From: JAPUME01 sp027294185
GTDB taxonomy: Bacteria > Acidobacteriota > Terriglobia > UBA7540 > JAPUME01
DNA: 64,000 nucleotides
Direction: 5' to 3'
Assembly: GCA_963555835.3 (NCBI GenBank)
Contig: CAUVWZ020000001.1
Coordinates: 496,001 to 560,000 of the forward strand
Part shown: positions 1 to 7,989 of the stretch, one piece after another
Position numbering within the stretch: the first letter of the stretch is position 1
Layout: each line of letters starts with the position of its first letter
Notes under the pieces: generated by a model
The model's database searches: none
What the model was told of the DNA's origin: nothing
Seen by the model: the letters and a program-made list of their open reading frames with translations, nothing else
Position numbers and translations under genes: made by a program

Positions 1-288
1 GCCCTGGCGTTGGCGATGCTCGGGTTGAACCTGGCCGGGTACTCGCTGGCTTACGGGGCAGGAAGGTTGCTTCGCTGGCCAATCGTACAACGCCGGACGC
101 TGGTGATTGAGGTGGGAATGCAAAATGCAGGACTGGGCTCGGTCCTGGCGCTCACACACCTGGGCGAAGCAGGGGCGGTGCCGAGCGCTTTTTACACCGT
201 TCTCTGTATGATCACAGCCTCGCTGGCCCTGCCTCTGCACAGGAGAAATCGAGCCAATGATCCGGCAGACAATACTCAGGCCAGTTGA
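1..288 (+). CDS. Bile acid:sodium symporter-family transporter, C-terminal part (cut by window edge)
   Basis: The reading frame is open from base 1, so the gene begins outside the window; only about 95 C-terminal residues are seen. Two hydrophobic stretches flank the segment VGMQNAGLG, which resembles the conserved glutamate/glutamine-rich loop of the bile acid:sodium symporter (BASS/SBF) family of inner-membrane sodium-coupled carriers for organic anions. The tail after the last hydrophobic stretch is short and polar. The last 13 bases overlap the 3' end of the convergent SDR gene. The substrate cannot be told. Family assignment is fairly sure, from one motif and the hydrophobicity. Confidence 0.7.
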   Translation, partial: ALALAMLGLNLAGYSLAYGAGRLLRWPIVQRRTLVIEVGMQNAGLGSVLALTHLGEAGAVPSAFYTVLCMITASLALPLHRRNRANDPADNTQAS

Positions 289-1073
289 CCACCGTCCACG
301 AACAGGAGAACGCCGGTAACATAGTCCGCATCACGCGAGGCGAGGAAGGTGGCCGGTCCGGCGATATCTTCCGGCCAACCCAGTCGTCCAAGAGGAAGGA
401 GGTTCGCGTATTTCTTCATGAACTTCCGGTCTTTCATGATGGGCGCGGTAAGGCGGGTTCGAATAAATCCCGGCCCCACGCAGTTCACGTTGATCCCATG
501 CGGGCCGAGCTCCCGAGCCATGGTTTTCCCCAACAGAAACAAACCGGCCTTCGAAGCATTGTAGGGAGCCATCAGGCCTTCGCCGTCCCAGGAGTTGGTG
601 GAGGCCATGAAAACGATCTTGCCACCTTGCTGCTTGATCATCTGTTTCGCCACCAGCCGGGAAACCAGAAAGGCCCCCTTCAGGTTGACCTCCATCGTCT
701 GATCCCAAAATGCTTCCGAAGTTTCCATGAAGGGAACAGGCTTGCCGATGCCGGAGACATACATCAGCACGTCGATGCGCCGATGCCAGGCGAGGACCTG
801 GCGGACCAAACGCTCGACCTGGGCTGCGCGACGGACGTCGGTGGGAATCGTACGCACCTTGCCCCCTGCGGCGCTGATCTCGGCTTTCGTCTCGGCCAGC
901 TTGGGCCGGTCGACGTCGGCAATGACGAGATGGGCCCCTTCCCGCGCCAGGCGCGTGGCAATGGACTTCCCGATACCCTGCGCGCCTCCCACAATTAAGC
1001 AAACCTGACCGTCGAATCGATCCGGAATGAAATGGTCTTTTCTGTTTTTGCCCCCTCGCTTTGGGACCCTCAT
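276..1073 (-). CDS. SDR-family NAD(P)-dependent oxidoreductase
   Basis: This is a 265-residue classical short-chain dehydrogenase/reductase, close to the family's usual 250. The Rossmann glycine motif is GGAQGIG near residue 30, the NNAG-equivalent region is altered to VSGIG, the catalytic Ser lies in ASTNS and the Tyr-Lys pair is in YNASK. The C-terminal VTGVLLFVDGGQ is the usual SDR ending. The family reduces or oxidises alcohol/ketone pairs in the cytoplasm, often sugars or 3-oxoacyl groups; the substrate here is unknown. The ATG at 1073 is preceded by a strong ribosome site (GGAGGTGA about 8 bases upstream), which fixes the start. It is a single gene, convergent with the upstream transporter. 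Confidence 0.9.
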   Translation of the reverse strand: MRVPKRGGKNRKDHFIPDRFDGQVCLIVGGAQGIGKSIATRLAREGAHLVIADVDRPKLAETKAEISAAGGKVRTIPTDVRRAAQVERLVRQVLAWHRRIDVLMYVSGIGKPVPFMETSEAFWDQTMEVNLKGAFLVSRLVAKQMIKQQGGKIVFMASTNSWDGEGLMAPYNASKAGLFLLGKTMARELGPHGINVNCVGPGFIRTRLTAPIMKDRKFMKKYANLLPLGRLGWPEDIAGPATFLASRDADYVTGVLLFVDGGQLA

Positions 1074-1373
1074 GCGGGCTCACCTCCGATTTACTCGATG
1101 AATGTCGCAAGTTTCCTTCGAGAATACCTTTTAGAGCCGTTTGTTCGCAACCCAACGATGAAAAGGGGGGGGAATTGATCTCGGGAATCACGAAGGACTA
1201 CGAAACGCACAAGCTGCCGTCTAAGAGGGGGTGGCGACAAAAAGATCTTATGGGGAGGGAAACGGCCGCGGGCAGGGAATTCCAGGCTAGACCGTTCCAC
1301 GCCAACCCGCTAAAATAGCTTAATCTGGAGAATAACTGCCTGCGGCGGAAAATATGTAACCGTGGGATTGCTC
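1074..1373. other. Intergenic region without a recognised gene
   Basis: These 300 bases separate the SDR gene (leftward) from the decayed propeller gene (rightward). Apart from the SDR ribosome site at about 1081-1090 I see no coding frame with protein-like composition, no clear sigma-70 promoter and no strong hairpin. It presumably holds divergent promoters. Confidence 0.4.
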
Positions 1374-1710
1374 ATGCGTATAACTTTGAAGACAAAGATT
1401 TTAGCCTCAATCGGGGTCGTGTGGCTTCTGAGCTTCCCCGTGACATGACAGGGAAGTCGGGAAACTGGCCTGACAGGAGCGTCTGCCGGCAGGCGGCAAA
1501 TTTTACGCCAGCATCGTGTCGGCCGACGGGAAGCTTTATACGATGAGCGGGGAAGGAATTGCCTGCGTGCTTGAGGCGGGTCCAACCTATAAAGTTCTAA
1601 GCACGAACGACATGGGAGAGCGCTGCATGGCCACGCCGGCCATTTCGAACGGCCAGATATATATCCGTTCCGACAGCGCGCTTTACTCCATCGGACAACC
1701 TCATAACTGA
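1374..1710 (+). pseudogene. Decayed PQQ-like beta-propeller gene (signal peptide and last blade only)
   Basis: An ATG at 1374 opens a 24-codon frame ending at 1448. It encodes a basic N-terminus and a hydrophobic run (KILASIGVVWLLSFPVT), like an export signal. From about 1474 a different frame runs to the stop at 1710 and reads as the end of a beta-propeller: GKFYASIVSADGKLY followed by SNGQIYIRSDSALYSIG. This matches the final blades of the intact proteins at 1724 (ANGRIYLLTRNALYAIG) and 3994 (ANGVLYIMTRSDLYSIA). The two ends of one gene are therefore present while most of the roughly 1.3 kb middle is gone and the frames disagree. An internal GTG at 1516 could start a 64-residue product, but no function is expected. 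It lies 13 bases before the next propeller gene. Confidence 0.75.
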
Positions 1711-1723
1711 GGGTGAGGGACTT

Positions 1724-3997
1724 ATGACTCCGGCGAAAACCATCACGAGAAGCGTCAAAATTGCTCTTACTGTGGCTCTCCTGGCTTCAGGCTTCGGAAT
1801 AGCGGCGGAGAAGCTGGTCGGCTCTCTCGCGGCAGCCTCCCCCACCCCGGCGGATAGCTCGCCGAGCTGGCCCTCCTGGCGAGGGCCGGAACAGAACGGC
1901 GCCTCGCGGGAAATCGGCCTGGTCGATTCCTGGTCCGCGGAGGGTGAAAATCTCCTTTGGAAGGCCCCTGTCGGTGGCCGCTCGACCCCGATCGTGATGA
2001 ACGGCAGGGTTTGCATCATCACCCTGGGAGGAGAAGACAAGCTTCACTACCACGAGCGTGTGGTCTGTCTGGATGCAGAAACCGGAAAAATCATCTGGGA
2101 GCACGGTTTCAACGTCTTTTTGACCGATATACCCTGGCACCGGGTGGGCTGGTCGAACCTGGCCGGCGACCCGGAAACAGGGAATATATACGCCCATGGT
2201 ATCGAAGGGATGTTCATCTGCTTCGATGGCGACGGGAATATCCTCTGGTCCCGTTCGCTGACCGAAGAGTTCGGCCGGATATCCGGCTACGGCGGCCGTA
2301 CGAATACGCCGGTGGTAGACGGCAATCTGGTCATCCTCAGTTATTTGAACTCCGGTTGGGGTAATCAGGTTCGCGGCTCTCACCGCTTTTTTGGATTCGA
2401 CAAGGTTACGGGCGAGCTGGTCTGGGTATCACAGCCCGGCGGCGCTCCCCTGGACACAACCTACTCCGTTCCGGTCGTGACGGTGATCAACGGCCAGCGG
2501 CTGCTCATCGCCCCCAATGCTGACGGCTGGATTTACGCCCTGAAGATCCGCACGGGCGAAAAGGTATGGGGATTTCAACTCTCCAAACGAGGCATCAACT
2601 CCTCGGTGGTGGTCGACGGAAATCTCGTTTATGTCTCTCATAGTGAAGAGAATATCGACGGCAGCACCGCCCTGGGACGCCTGGTCTGTATCGACGCCAC
2701 CGGGACGGGCGACGTCACGAAGACTCACGAAGTTTGGCGCATCGACGGGTTCGGAGGAGGCTACGCTTCCCCCACGATCCACGGCGGCCGCCTCTATCAT
2801 ATAAACAATTCGGCTGTCCTTCACAGCGTAGACGCCAGGACAGGAGAGATTGCCTGGACTCAGAGCCTGGGAACCGTTCAAAAAGGTTCCCCCACCTGGG
2901 CCGACGGCAAGCTCTATGTCTCGGAGGTGGACGGGAAGTTCTACATCCTGCGCCCGGGAAGAACCGGCTGCCGGATACTGGATCGAGAGGATTTCAAAAC
3001 CGCAGAAGGGGATGCCGTCCAGATCAACGGCTCCCCTGCCATTGCCAACGGGCGCATCTATCTCCTGACGCGGAACGCTCTCTACGCCATCGGGGAAAAG
3101 AATCGCCGGGCGAGCTTTTCCTCACTTCCGGAGCCCCTCGAGGAACCCTCTGCGGAAAGCGGCGCAAAAGTGGCGCATGTTCAGATCGTCCCTGGCGAGG
3201 TTGTTCTCAGTCCGGGAGAGACCGTCAGCTTCACGGCCAGGGCTTACGATGATGGCGGCAGATTTCTTCGAGAAGTTTCCCCCACCTGGTCGCGGGCGGG
3301 ATTACAGGAAACTCTGGACAGGCTGGGCACCCTCACCATCCTGCCTACCAGCGGCCCGCAGGCCGGATCGATTTCCGCGCGAGTGGGCGACCTGACGGCT
3401 TCCGCCCGGGTTCGGGTCATCCCTCCCCTCCCCCTGCGGGAGGATTTCGAGGGAATCGAGGAAGGAAAAGTGCCGGCGGGTTGGATTGCAGCCACGGGTA
3501 AGTTCGTGGTCGAGACTCGCGACGGAAGCCGGGTTCTGAAGAAGCTGAGTCAGAATCCTCGCTTCTGGCGCACGAATGTGTATATCGGCACTCCCACGAT
3601 GAGCAGTTACACGGTCCAGGCGGATCTGTTGGGCGTGTTGAGGCGGCGGCGAATCCCTGACATGGGCTTGATCGCAAATCGCTATATTCTGGATATCAAG
3701 GGCAGCCAGCAGCGGCTCCAGGTCCGCACCTGGCTCTCCGAGCTGCGCATGTCGAAGTGGATCGATTTTTCCTGGAAGCCCTCGGTCTGGTATCGCGTAA
3801 AGATGCGCGTGGATACCGACGACGACAAGGCGATCATCCGAGGAAAAGTCTGGCCGCGCAATGAGCCTGAACCCAGGGCCTGGACCATCGAGGTCGAGGA
3901 CCCTCTACCCAACCGCGAGGGTAGCCCCGGACTCTACGGCTACTCGAGCTCTGATATTTATTACGACAACGTCATTGTGAGTAGAAACACACCATGA
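1724..3997 (+). CDS. Secreted PQQ-like beta-propeller protein with extra C-terminal beta domains
   Basis: A 757-residue protein. It has a signal peptide in the first 28 residues or so (KIALTVALLASGFGIA), then a WPSWRGPEQNG entry motif at about 47 and BamB/PQQ-like propeller repeats to about residue 460 (VVCLDAETGKIIWE, VDGNLVYVSHSEENIDG, IANGRIYLLTRNALYAIG). After the propeller comes an Ig-like segment (about 485-565, VVLSPGETVSFTARAYDDGG) and then a concanavalin/LamG-like jelly roll (about 570-755, LREDFEGIEEGKVPAGW to YYDNVIVS). The product is expected in the periplasm or on the cell surface. Such propellers are common in acidobacteria and planctomycetes and their function is mostly unknown; the PQQ-dehydrogenase ligand set was not recognised, so it is probably not an alcohol dehydrogenase. 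Its stop overlaps the next ATG (ATGA). Confidence 0.85.
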   Translation: MTPAKTITRSVKIALTVALLASGFGIAAEKLVGSLAAASPTPADSSPSWPSWRGPEQNGASREIGLVDSWSAEGENLLWKAPVGGRSTPIVMNGRVCIITLGGEDKLHYHERVVCLDAETGKIIWEHGFNVFLTDIPWHRVGWSNLAGDPETGNIYAHGIEGMFICFDGDGNILWSRSLTEEFGRISGYGGRTNTPVVDGNLVILSYLNSGWGNQVRGSHRFFGFDKVTGELVWVSQPGGAPLDTTYSVPVVTVINGQRLLIAPNADGWIYALKIRTGEKVWGFQLSKRGINSSVVVDGNLVYVSHSEENIDGSTALGRLVCIDATGTGDVTKTHEVWRIDGFGGGYASPTIHGGRLYHINNSAVLHSVDARTGEIAWTQSLGTVQKGSPTWADGKLYVSEVDGKFYILRPGRTGCRILDREDFKTAEGDAVQINGSPAIANGRIYLLTRNALYAIGEKNRRASFSSLPEPLEEPSAESGAKVAHVQIVPGEVVLSPGETVSFTARAYDDGGRFLREVSPTWSRAGLQETLDRLGTLTILPTSGPQAGSISARVGDLTASARVRVIPPLPLREDFEGIEEGKVPAGWIAATGKFVVETRDGSRVLKKLSQNPRFWRTNVYIGTPTMSSYTVQADLLGVLRRRRIPDMGLIANRYILDIKGSQQRLQVRTWLSELRMSKWIDFSWKPSVWYRVKMRVDTDDDKAIIRGKVWPRNEPEPRAWTIEVEDPLPNREGSPGLYGYSSSDIYYDNVIVSRNTP

Positions 3998-5436
3998 ATA
4001 ATAGACACGCAAGAAATTCGCTATCGCCCGTTCACCTTGGGATGGGAATTCTTTCCTGTTTCCTCCTGCTGGCATTTGCCCGGGCCGCCGACTGGCCCAT
4101 GTGGGGCGGCGAGCCCACTCGAAATATGGTTTCTGAGGAGACAGGCATGCCGGAGGATTGGGACATCAAAAGCGGCAGGAATATCCGCTGGGTCGCCGCG
4201 CTGGGTTCACAGTCCTATGGCAACACGGTCGTCTCGAGAGGAAAGATCTTTGTCGGCACCAATAACGAGTTGGTGCGCAATCCTGCGCTCACCGGAGACC
4301 GTGGCGTCATCATGGCCTTCCGCGAATCCGACGGGAAGTTCCTGTGGCAGGCGACCTCGACCAAGCTGGCCGCCGGACGCGTGAACGACTGGCCGGAGCA
4401 GGGAGTCTGTTCCTCTCCTGCCGTTGTCGGCGACCGGCTCTACTACGTTTCCAACCGCTGCGAGCTGGTTTGTCTCGACACCGAGGGATTCCTCGACAAG
4501 GAAAACGACGGCCCCTTCACCGAGGAAGAGGATAAAGCGGAAATCGACGGCGACGTCATCTGGAAACTCGACATGGTCGAGGAGTTGGGAGTGTTTCCCC
4601 ACAACCTTGCTACAAGTTCTCCGCTGGTCGTGGGCGACCTCGTCTTTATTTGCACTTCGAACGGTGTCGATGAGAGCCACATCAACATTCCCGTTCCCCT
4701 TGCCCCCAGCTTCATCGCCGTCAATCGTCACACCGGTGAGGTGGTGTGGGAGGACGATTCTCCCGCCGAGAACATTGTGCACGGGCAGTGGTCCTCTCCC
4801 GCTTACGGTGTCGTAAACGGAAAGCCGCAGGTCATCTTCCCCGGTGGCGACGGATACCTTTACGCCTTTGAACCCGAGACCGGAAAGAAAATCTGGTGGT
4901 TCGACTGCAACCCCAAGGGTTCGGAATGGAAGGGCGGCCGGGGGACGAAAAACAACCTGATCGCCACTCCGGTCGTTTATGACAACAAGGTATTCATCGC
5001 CGTGGGGCAGGACCCGGAACACGGCGAGGGTGCAGGCCATCTGTGGGCCATTGACGCGACGAAGGAAGGCGACGTCACCGATTCCGCCGTGGTCTGGCAC
5101 TACGACTTCCGCCGGACCATCTCCACCGTGGCCATTCAGAACGGGCTGCTCTTTGCCGCCAACCTGACCGGATTCCTGCACTGCATCGACCTGGAAACCG
5201 GGAAGAAATACTGGGAGCATGACCTGTTGGCCGCCGTATGGGGTTCCCCTTACCTGGTGGACGGGAAACTCTACATCGGCGACGAGGACGGAGATGTCAC
5301 GGTCCTCGCGGCTTCCAAGGAAAAGAAAGTGATCGCGGAGATGAATATGGGAAACTCGGCCTACGGCACGGCGGTGGCTGCCAACGGTGTGCTCTACATC
5401 ATGACCCGTTCTGATCTCTACTCCATCGCCAAATAA
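3994..5436 (+). CDS. Secreted PQQ-like beta-propeller protein
   Basis: A 480-residue protein with a signal peptide (LGMGILSCFLLLAFARA) and the propeller entry motif DWPMWGGEPTRNM at about residue 32. Repeated blade motifs follow, such as VVGDRLYYVSNRCELVCLD, NRHTGEVVWED and DLETGKKYWEH, ending in GVLYIMTRSDLYSIA. No domain follows the propeller, unlike the 757-residue neighbour. An acidic insert lies between blades at about 165-185 (DKENDGPFTEEEDKAEIDGD). The ATG sits inside the ATGA overlap with the upstream gene, so the two are very probably co-translated as a pair. It is likely periplasmic, with a binding or scaffolding role; the ligand is unknown. Confidence 0.85.
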   Translation: MNNRHARNSLSPVHLGMGILSCFLLLAFARAADWPMWGGEPTRNMVSEETGMPEDWDIKSGRNIRWVAALGSQSYGNTVVSRGKIFVGTNNELVRNPALTGDRGVIMAFRESDGKFLWQATSTKLAAGRVNDWPEQGVCSSPAVVGDRLYYVSNRCELVCLDTEGFLDKENDGPFTEEEDKAEIDGDVIWKLDMVEELGVFPHNLATSSPLVVGDLVFICTSNGVDESHINIPVPLAPSFIAVNRHTGEVVWEDDSPAENIVHGQWSSPAYGVVNGKPQVIFPGGDGYLYAFEPETGKKIWWFDCNPKGSEWKGGRGTKNNLIATPVVYDNKVFIAVGQDPEHGEGAGHLWAIDATKEGDVTDSAVVWHYDFRRTISTVAIQNGLLFAANLTGFLHCIDLETGKKYWEHDLLAAVWGSPYLVDGKLYIGDEDGDVTVLAASKEKKVIAEMNMGNSAYGTAVAANGVLYIMTRSDLYSIAK

Positions 5437-5454
5437 CCGGGACTACCTGAGACT

Positions 5455-6555
5455 ATGAATCCAAACATAACCCAAGCCTCCCCCTCTCTCGAATCCAGCA
5501 TCGAGCAGGCGCAGAAAAAACTGGACGCCTGGGTGCGCGAGATTATCGCCTGGCATTTTGATCCCGCTACGGGCTGTCCCTTCTGGCTCGACTTCGCCTC
5601 AAAACTCGATTGGGACCCTCGTACCGAAATTCAAGGATACGACGACCTGGGCCGATTCGGGCTATTTCAGGACGAGTGGCTGCGGGGCGGGCCGGTCCGC
5701 CGCTGGGTGCCGAAAGCCTACGCGAAGAGTCCCCTTTATGTGTTTGAAACCGGGGGCAGCACCGGTGTCCCGAAAAGCCGGATCAACATCGATGACTTCC
5801 GCATCGACTACGCCGAGTTCAGCAAGACGCTGCCCGATGACGCTTTCCCTCCCGGGTCCGATTGGCTTTCGCTCGGGCCGAGTGGCCCGCGCCGATTGCG
5901 ACTCGCGGTGGAACATCTGGCGCAGGTCCGGGGCGGAATCTGTTTTCACGTAGACTTTGACCCTCGCTGGGTCATCAAATTAATTAAGAAGGGCGATCGA
6001 CAGGCTGTCGAGGCCTACAAGGCGCATGTAATCGACCAGGGCCTTACGCTGCTCGGAGCGCACCCCAACATCCGGTGTCTGTTTACGACGCCGAAACTGC
6101 TGGAGACACTCTGCGAGAGTGCATCGCTCAAAAAGCTGGGAATTACGGGCGTCTTCTGCGGAGGAACGGAGGTCACGCCGCAGTTTCATCGCTTTGCCCG
6201 TGAGGAGCTGATCGAGGGCGCCTATCTCGCTCTCACCTACGGAAATACATTGATGGGACTGGCCTGCCACAAACCTTTTGCCCCGGCCGATCAATTCGCC
6301 GTGATTTACTATCCGCCTCATCCGCGCGCTGCGGTGGACGTCGTCGATCGGGACAACCCGGATCGTGTTGTGGAATACGGCGAAACCGGACGGGTCCGAC
6401 TCACGACGTTGACCAAGGAATTTTTCATGCCGCATTTCCTCGAGCGTGACCAGGCCGAGCGGGAACTCCCCATCGAACTCTACCCCTGGGACGGCGTGAG
6501 AAACGTGCGCCCGTTCAAGGGAATACAGGAGACCGTGGTCGAGGGTGTCTATTGA
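5455..6555 (+). CDS. Acyl-activating (ANL/LuxE-like) adenylate-forming ligase
   Basis: A 366-residue protein. The glycine/serine-rich loop FETGGSTGVPKSR (about 100-112) is the nucleotide-binding P-loop-like motif of adenylate-forming enzymes. VFCGGTEVTPQ and a late GETGRVRLTTLTKEFFMP segment match the second half of the core. The length is that of LuxE acyl-protein synthetases rather than full acyl-CoA synthetases (500 or more), and the usual C-terminal lid domain is not evident. Adenylation of a carboxylic acid is the expected reaction. With an aldehyde dehydrogenase remnant and an iron alcohol dehydrogenase directly downstream, it may have served an acid-to-aldehyde-to-alcohol route, as LuxE does with LuxC. 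The gene is 18 bases after the propeller and overlaps the next (TTGA). Confidence 0.7.
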   Translation: MNPNITQASPSLESSIEQAQKKLDAWVREIIAWHFDPATGCPFWLDFASKLDWDPRTEIQGYDDLGRFGLFQDEWLRGGPVRRWVPKAYAKSPLYVFETGGSTGVPKSRINIDDFRIDYAEFSKTLPDDAFPPGSDWLSLGPSGPRRLRLAVEHLAQVRGGICFHVDFDPRWVIKLIKKGDRQAVEAYKAHVIDQGLTLLGAHPNIRCLFTTPKLLETLCESASLKKLGITGVFCGGTEVTPQFHRFAREELIEGAYLALTYGNTLMGLACHKPFAPADQFAVIYYPPHPRAAVDVVDRDNPDRVVEYGETGRVRLTTLTKEFFMPHFLERDQAERELPIELYPWDGVRNVRPFKGIQETVVEGVY

Positions 6556-6860
6556 TAATCCCCCTGGTCAGGTGCGGTGAACCTTACCGGCTGGAGATGA
6601 GCCCTGGACTCCGGCAGACTTTTACTCGGGCGGGCGGGCCACTGGAAGGGATGCCGGAATTGATCGGTCCCTCCCGGGCGGTTACCGCCATCAGTGAGGA
6701 TGAAAAATTTCTGCGGAACCTGCTGGATTCTCAGAACGTCAAACGACTGAACATCGGCCCCATACCGACGTGCCGGATCGCCTGGGACCAATCGCACGAA
6801 GGGAATTTACTTGAGCACCTTTACGAACAGCGTGCCATTCAACGGCAGCCAACAGACTAG
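6552..6860 (+). pseudogene. Aldehyde dehydrogenase remnant (C-terminal region, middle missing)
   Basis: A TTG overlapping the preceding stop (TTGA) opens a 102-codon frame. Residues from about 45 read AVTAISEDEKFLRNLLDS, then RLNIGPIPTCRIAWDQSHEGN and LLEHLYEQRAIQ, which I recognise as the end of a subgroup of aldehyde dehydrogenases. The NAD-binding and catalytic cysteine regions (roughly 350-400 residues) are absent. The first residues, IIPLVRCGEPYRL, may be the original N-terminus, which would mean an in-frame internal deletion. The frame is intact and still coupled to its neighbours, so a short protein may be made, but it cannot be a working dehydrogenase. It overlaps the following iron ADH start by 50 bases. 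Confidence 0.6.
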
Positions 6861-7989
6861 CTTGCAGCCCTTTGACTTCCAGGCTCGCACACGCGTGGTA
6901 TTCGGCCCCGGCACTCTGGGGCGCTTGGGGGACCTGGTGCGGGAGGTCGGAGGGGAGAGAGCCATCCTGGTTTCCGATGCCGGAATTCGGGCCGCAGGTC
7001 ACGTCGACCGGGCGCTTCAATCGCTCGAGGCGGCAAGCATCCGGACCGTTGTATATGAAGGCGTAGAGGAGAACCCCACCACGCGCCACGTGGAGTCGGC
7101 TCTTGAAGTAGCTCGCAGTCACAGGATCGACTCCATTGTCGGGCTGGGCGGAGGAAGCTCCATGGATTGCGCCAAAGGAGTGAATTTCCTCATCACCAAC
7201 GGCGGCCGCATGGCGGATTACTGGGGTGTGGGAAAAGCGAAACATCCGATGCTGCCGATGATCGCTGTGCCGACGACGGCTGGGACCGGCAGCGAAGCTC
7301 AGTCGTTCGCATTGATCAGCAATGAAGAAACCCATCAGAAGATGGCCTGCGGAGATAAGAAGGCAGCCTGCGCGGCGGCGATCCTGGATCCCCTGGTAAC
7401 TTTGACCCAACCGCCCCAGGTAACGGCCACCACCGGGATCGATGCCATGGCCCACGCTCTCGAAAGCTATGTGACGACCAAGCGCAACCCGGCATCGCAA
7501 CTGTTTGCACGAGAGGCCTGGAAGTTGTTGCAGGCAAATTTCCCGGCCGTCCTGAAGGAACCGGAGGATGCCGAAGCTCGTGGGGCAATGCTGCTGGGAG
7601 CGAACTACGCAGGAACGGCGATTGAAAACTCCATGCTCGGAGCCACCCACGCCTGCGCCAATCCCCTGACCACACACCATGGAATCGCGCACGGCACAGC
7701 CATCGCTCTTATGCTCCCTCATGTAATCCGTTTCAACCGCCCGGCAGTGGAAGAACTCTACATCGAGCTGGCCGACTTTGCAGGCCTGGATTCGACCGAA
7801 AGCCTTGCGAGACACATGGAATCTTTCCGGCAGGACGCGCGCCTGCCCTCGAAACTCTCCGACTGCGGCGTGAAGCGGGAAGAGCTTCGTTCGCTGGCCG
7901 GGGAAGCGGGGAAGCAGTGGACCGCGAAGTTCAATCCGCGGCCCGTTTCCGATCAGGATCTTTTTGAACTCTACGAAAGGGCGTTTTGA
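6811..7989 (+). CDS. Iron-containing alcohol dehydrogenase
   Basis: A 392-residue group III (Fe-dependent) alcohol dehydrogenase of normal length. The N-terminal FDFQARTRVVFGPGTLGRLG is typical. The NAD(P) motif GLGGGSSMDCAKG lies near 110-122. The metal-site region contains the aspartate of TTGIDAMAHALESY and the histidines of ENSMLGATHACANPLTTHHGIAHG. It interconverts an alcohol and an aldehyde with NAD(P)H in the cytoplasm. The start chosen is TTG 6811, with an AAGGG ribosome site about 7 bases upstream; TTG 6862, directly after the upstream stop, would give the more usual N-terminus. It sits between an aldehyde dehydrogenase remnant and a propeller gene and overlaps both. Confidence 0.9.
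   Translation: MSTFTNSVPFNGSQQTSLQPFDFQARTRVVFGPGTLGRLGDLVREVGGERAILVSDAGIRAAGHVDRALQSLEAASIRTVVYEGVEENPTTRHVESALEVARSHRIDSIVGLGGGSSMDCAKGVNFLITNGGRMADYWGVGKAKHPMLPMIAVPTTAGTGSEAQSFALISNEETHQKMACGDKKAACAAAILDPLVTLTQPPQVTATTGIDAMAHALESYVTTKRNPASQLFAREAWKLLQANFPAVLKEPEDAEARGAMLLGANYAGTAIENSMLGATHACANPLTTHHGIAHGTAIALMLPHVIRFNRPAVEELYIELADFAGLDSTESLARHMESFRQDARLPSKLSDCGVKREELRSLAGEAGKQWTAKFNPRPVSDQDLFELYERAF

Noticed and set aside
285..998. Long open frame on the plus strand opposite the SDR gene
   Set aside because: It is the antisense shadow of a well-supported SDR gene; the product has no domain and odd His/Gly-rich composition typical of GC-rich shadows.
4207..5220. 337-codon minus-strand frame inside the second propeller gene
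   Set aside because: The plus-strand protein has clear propeller repeats and a coupled start; the antisense product shows no family likeness.
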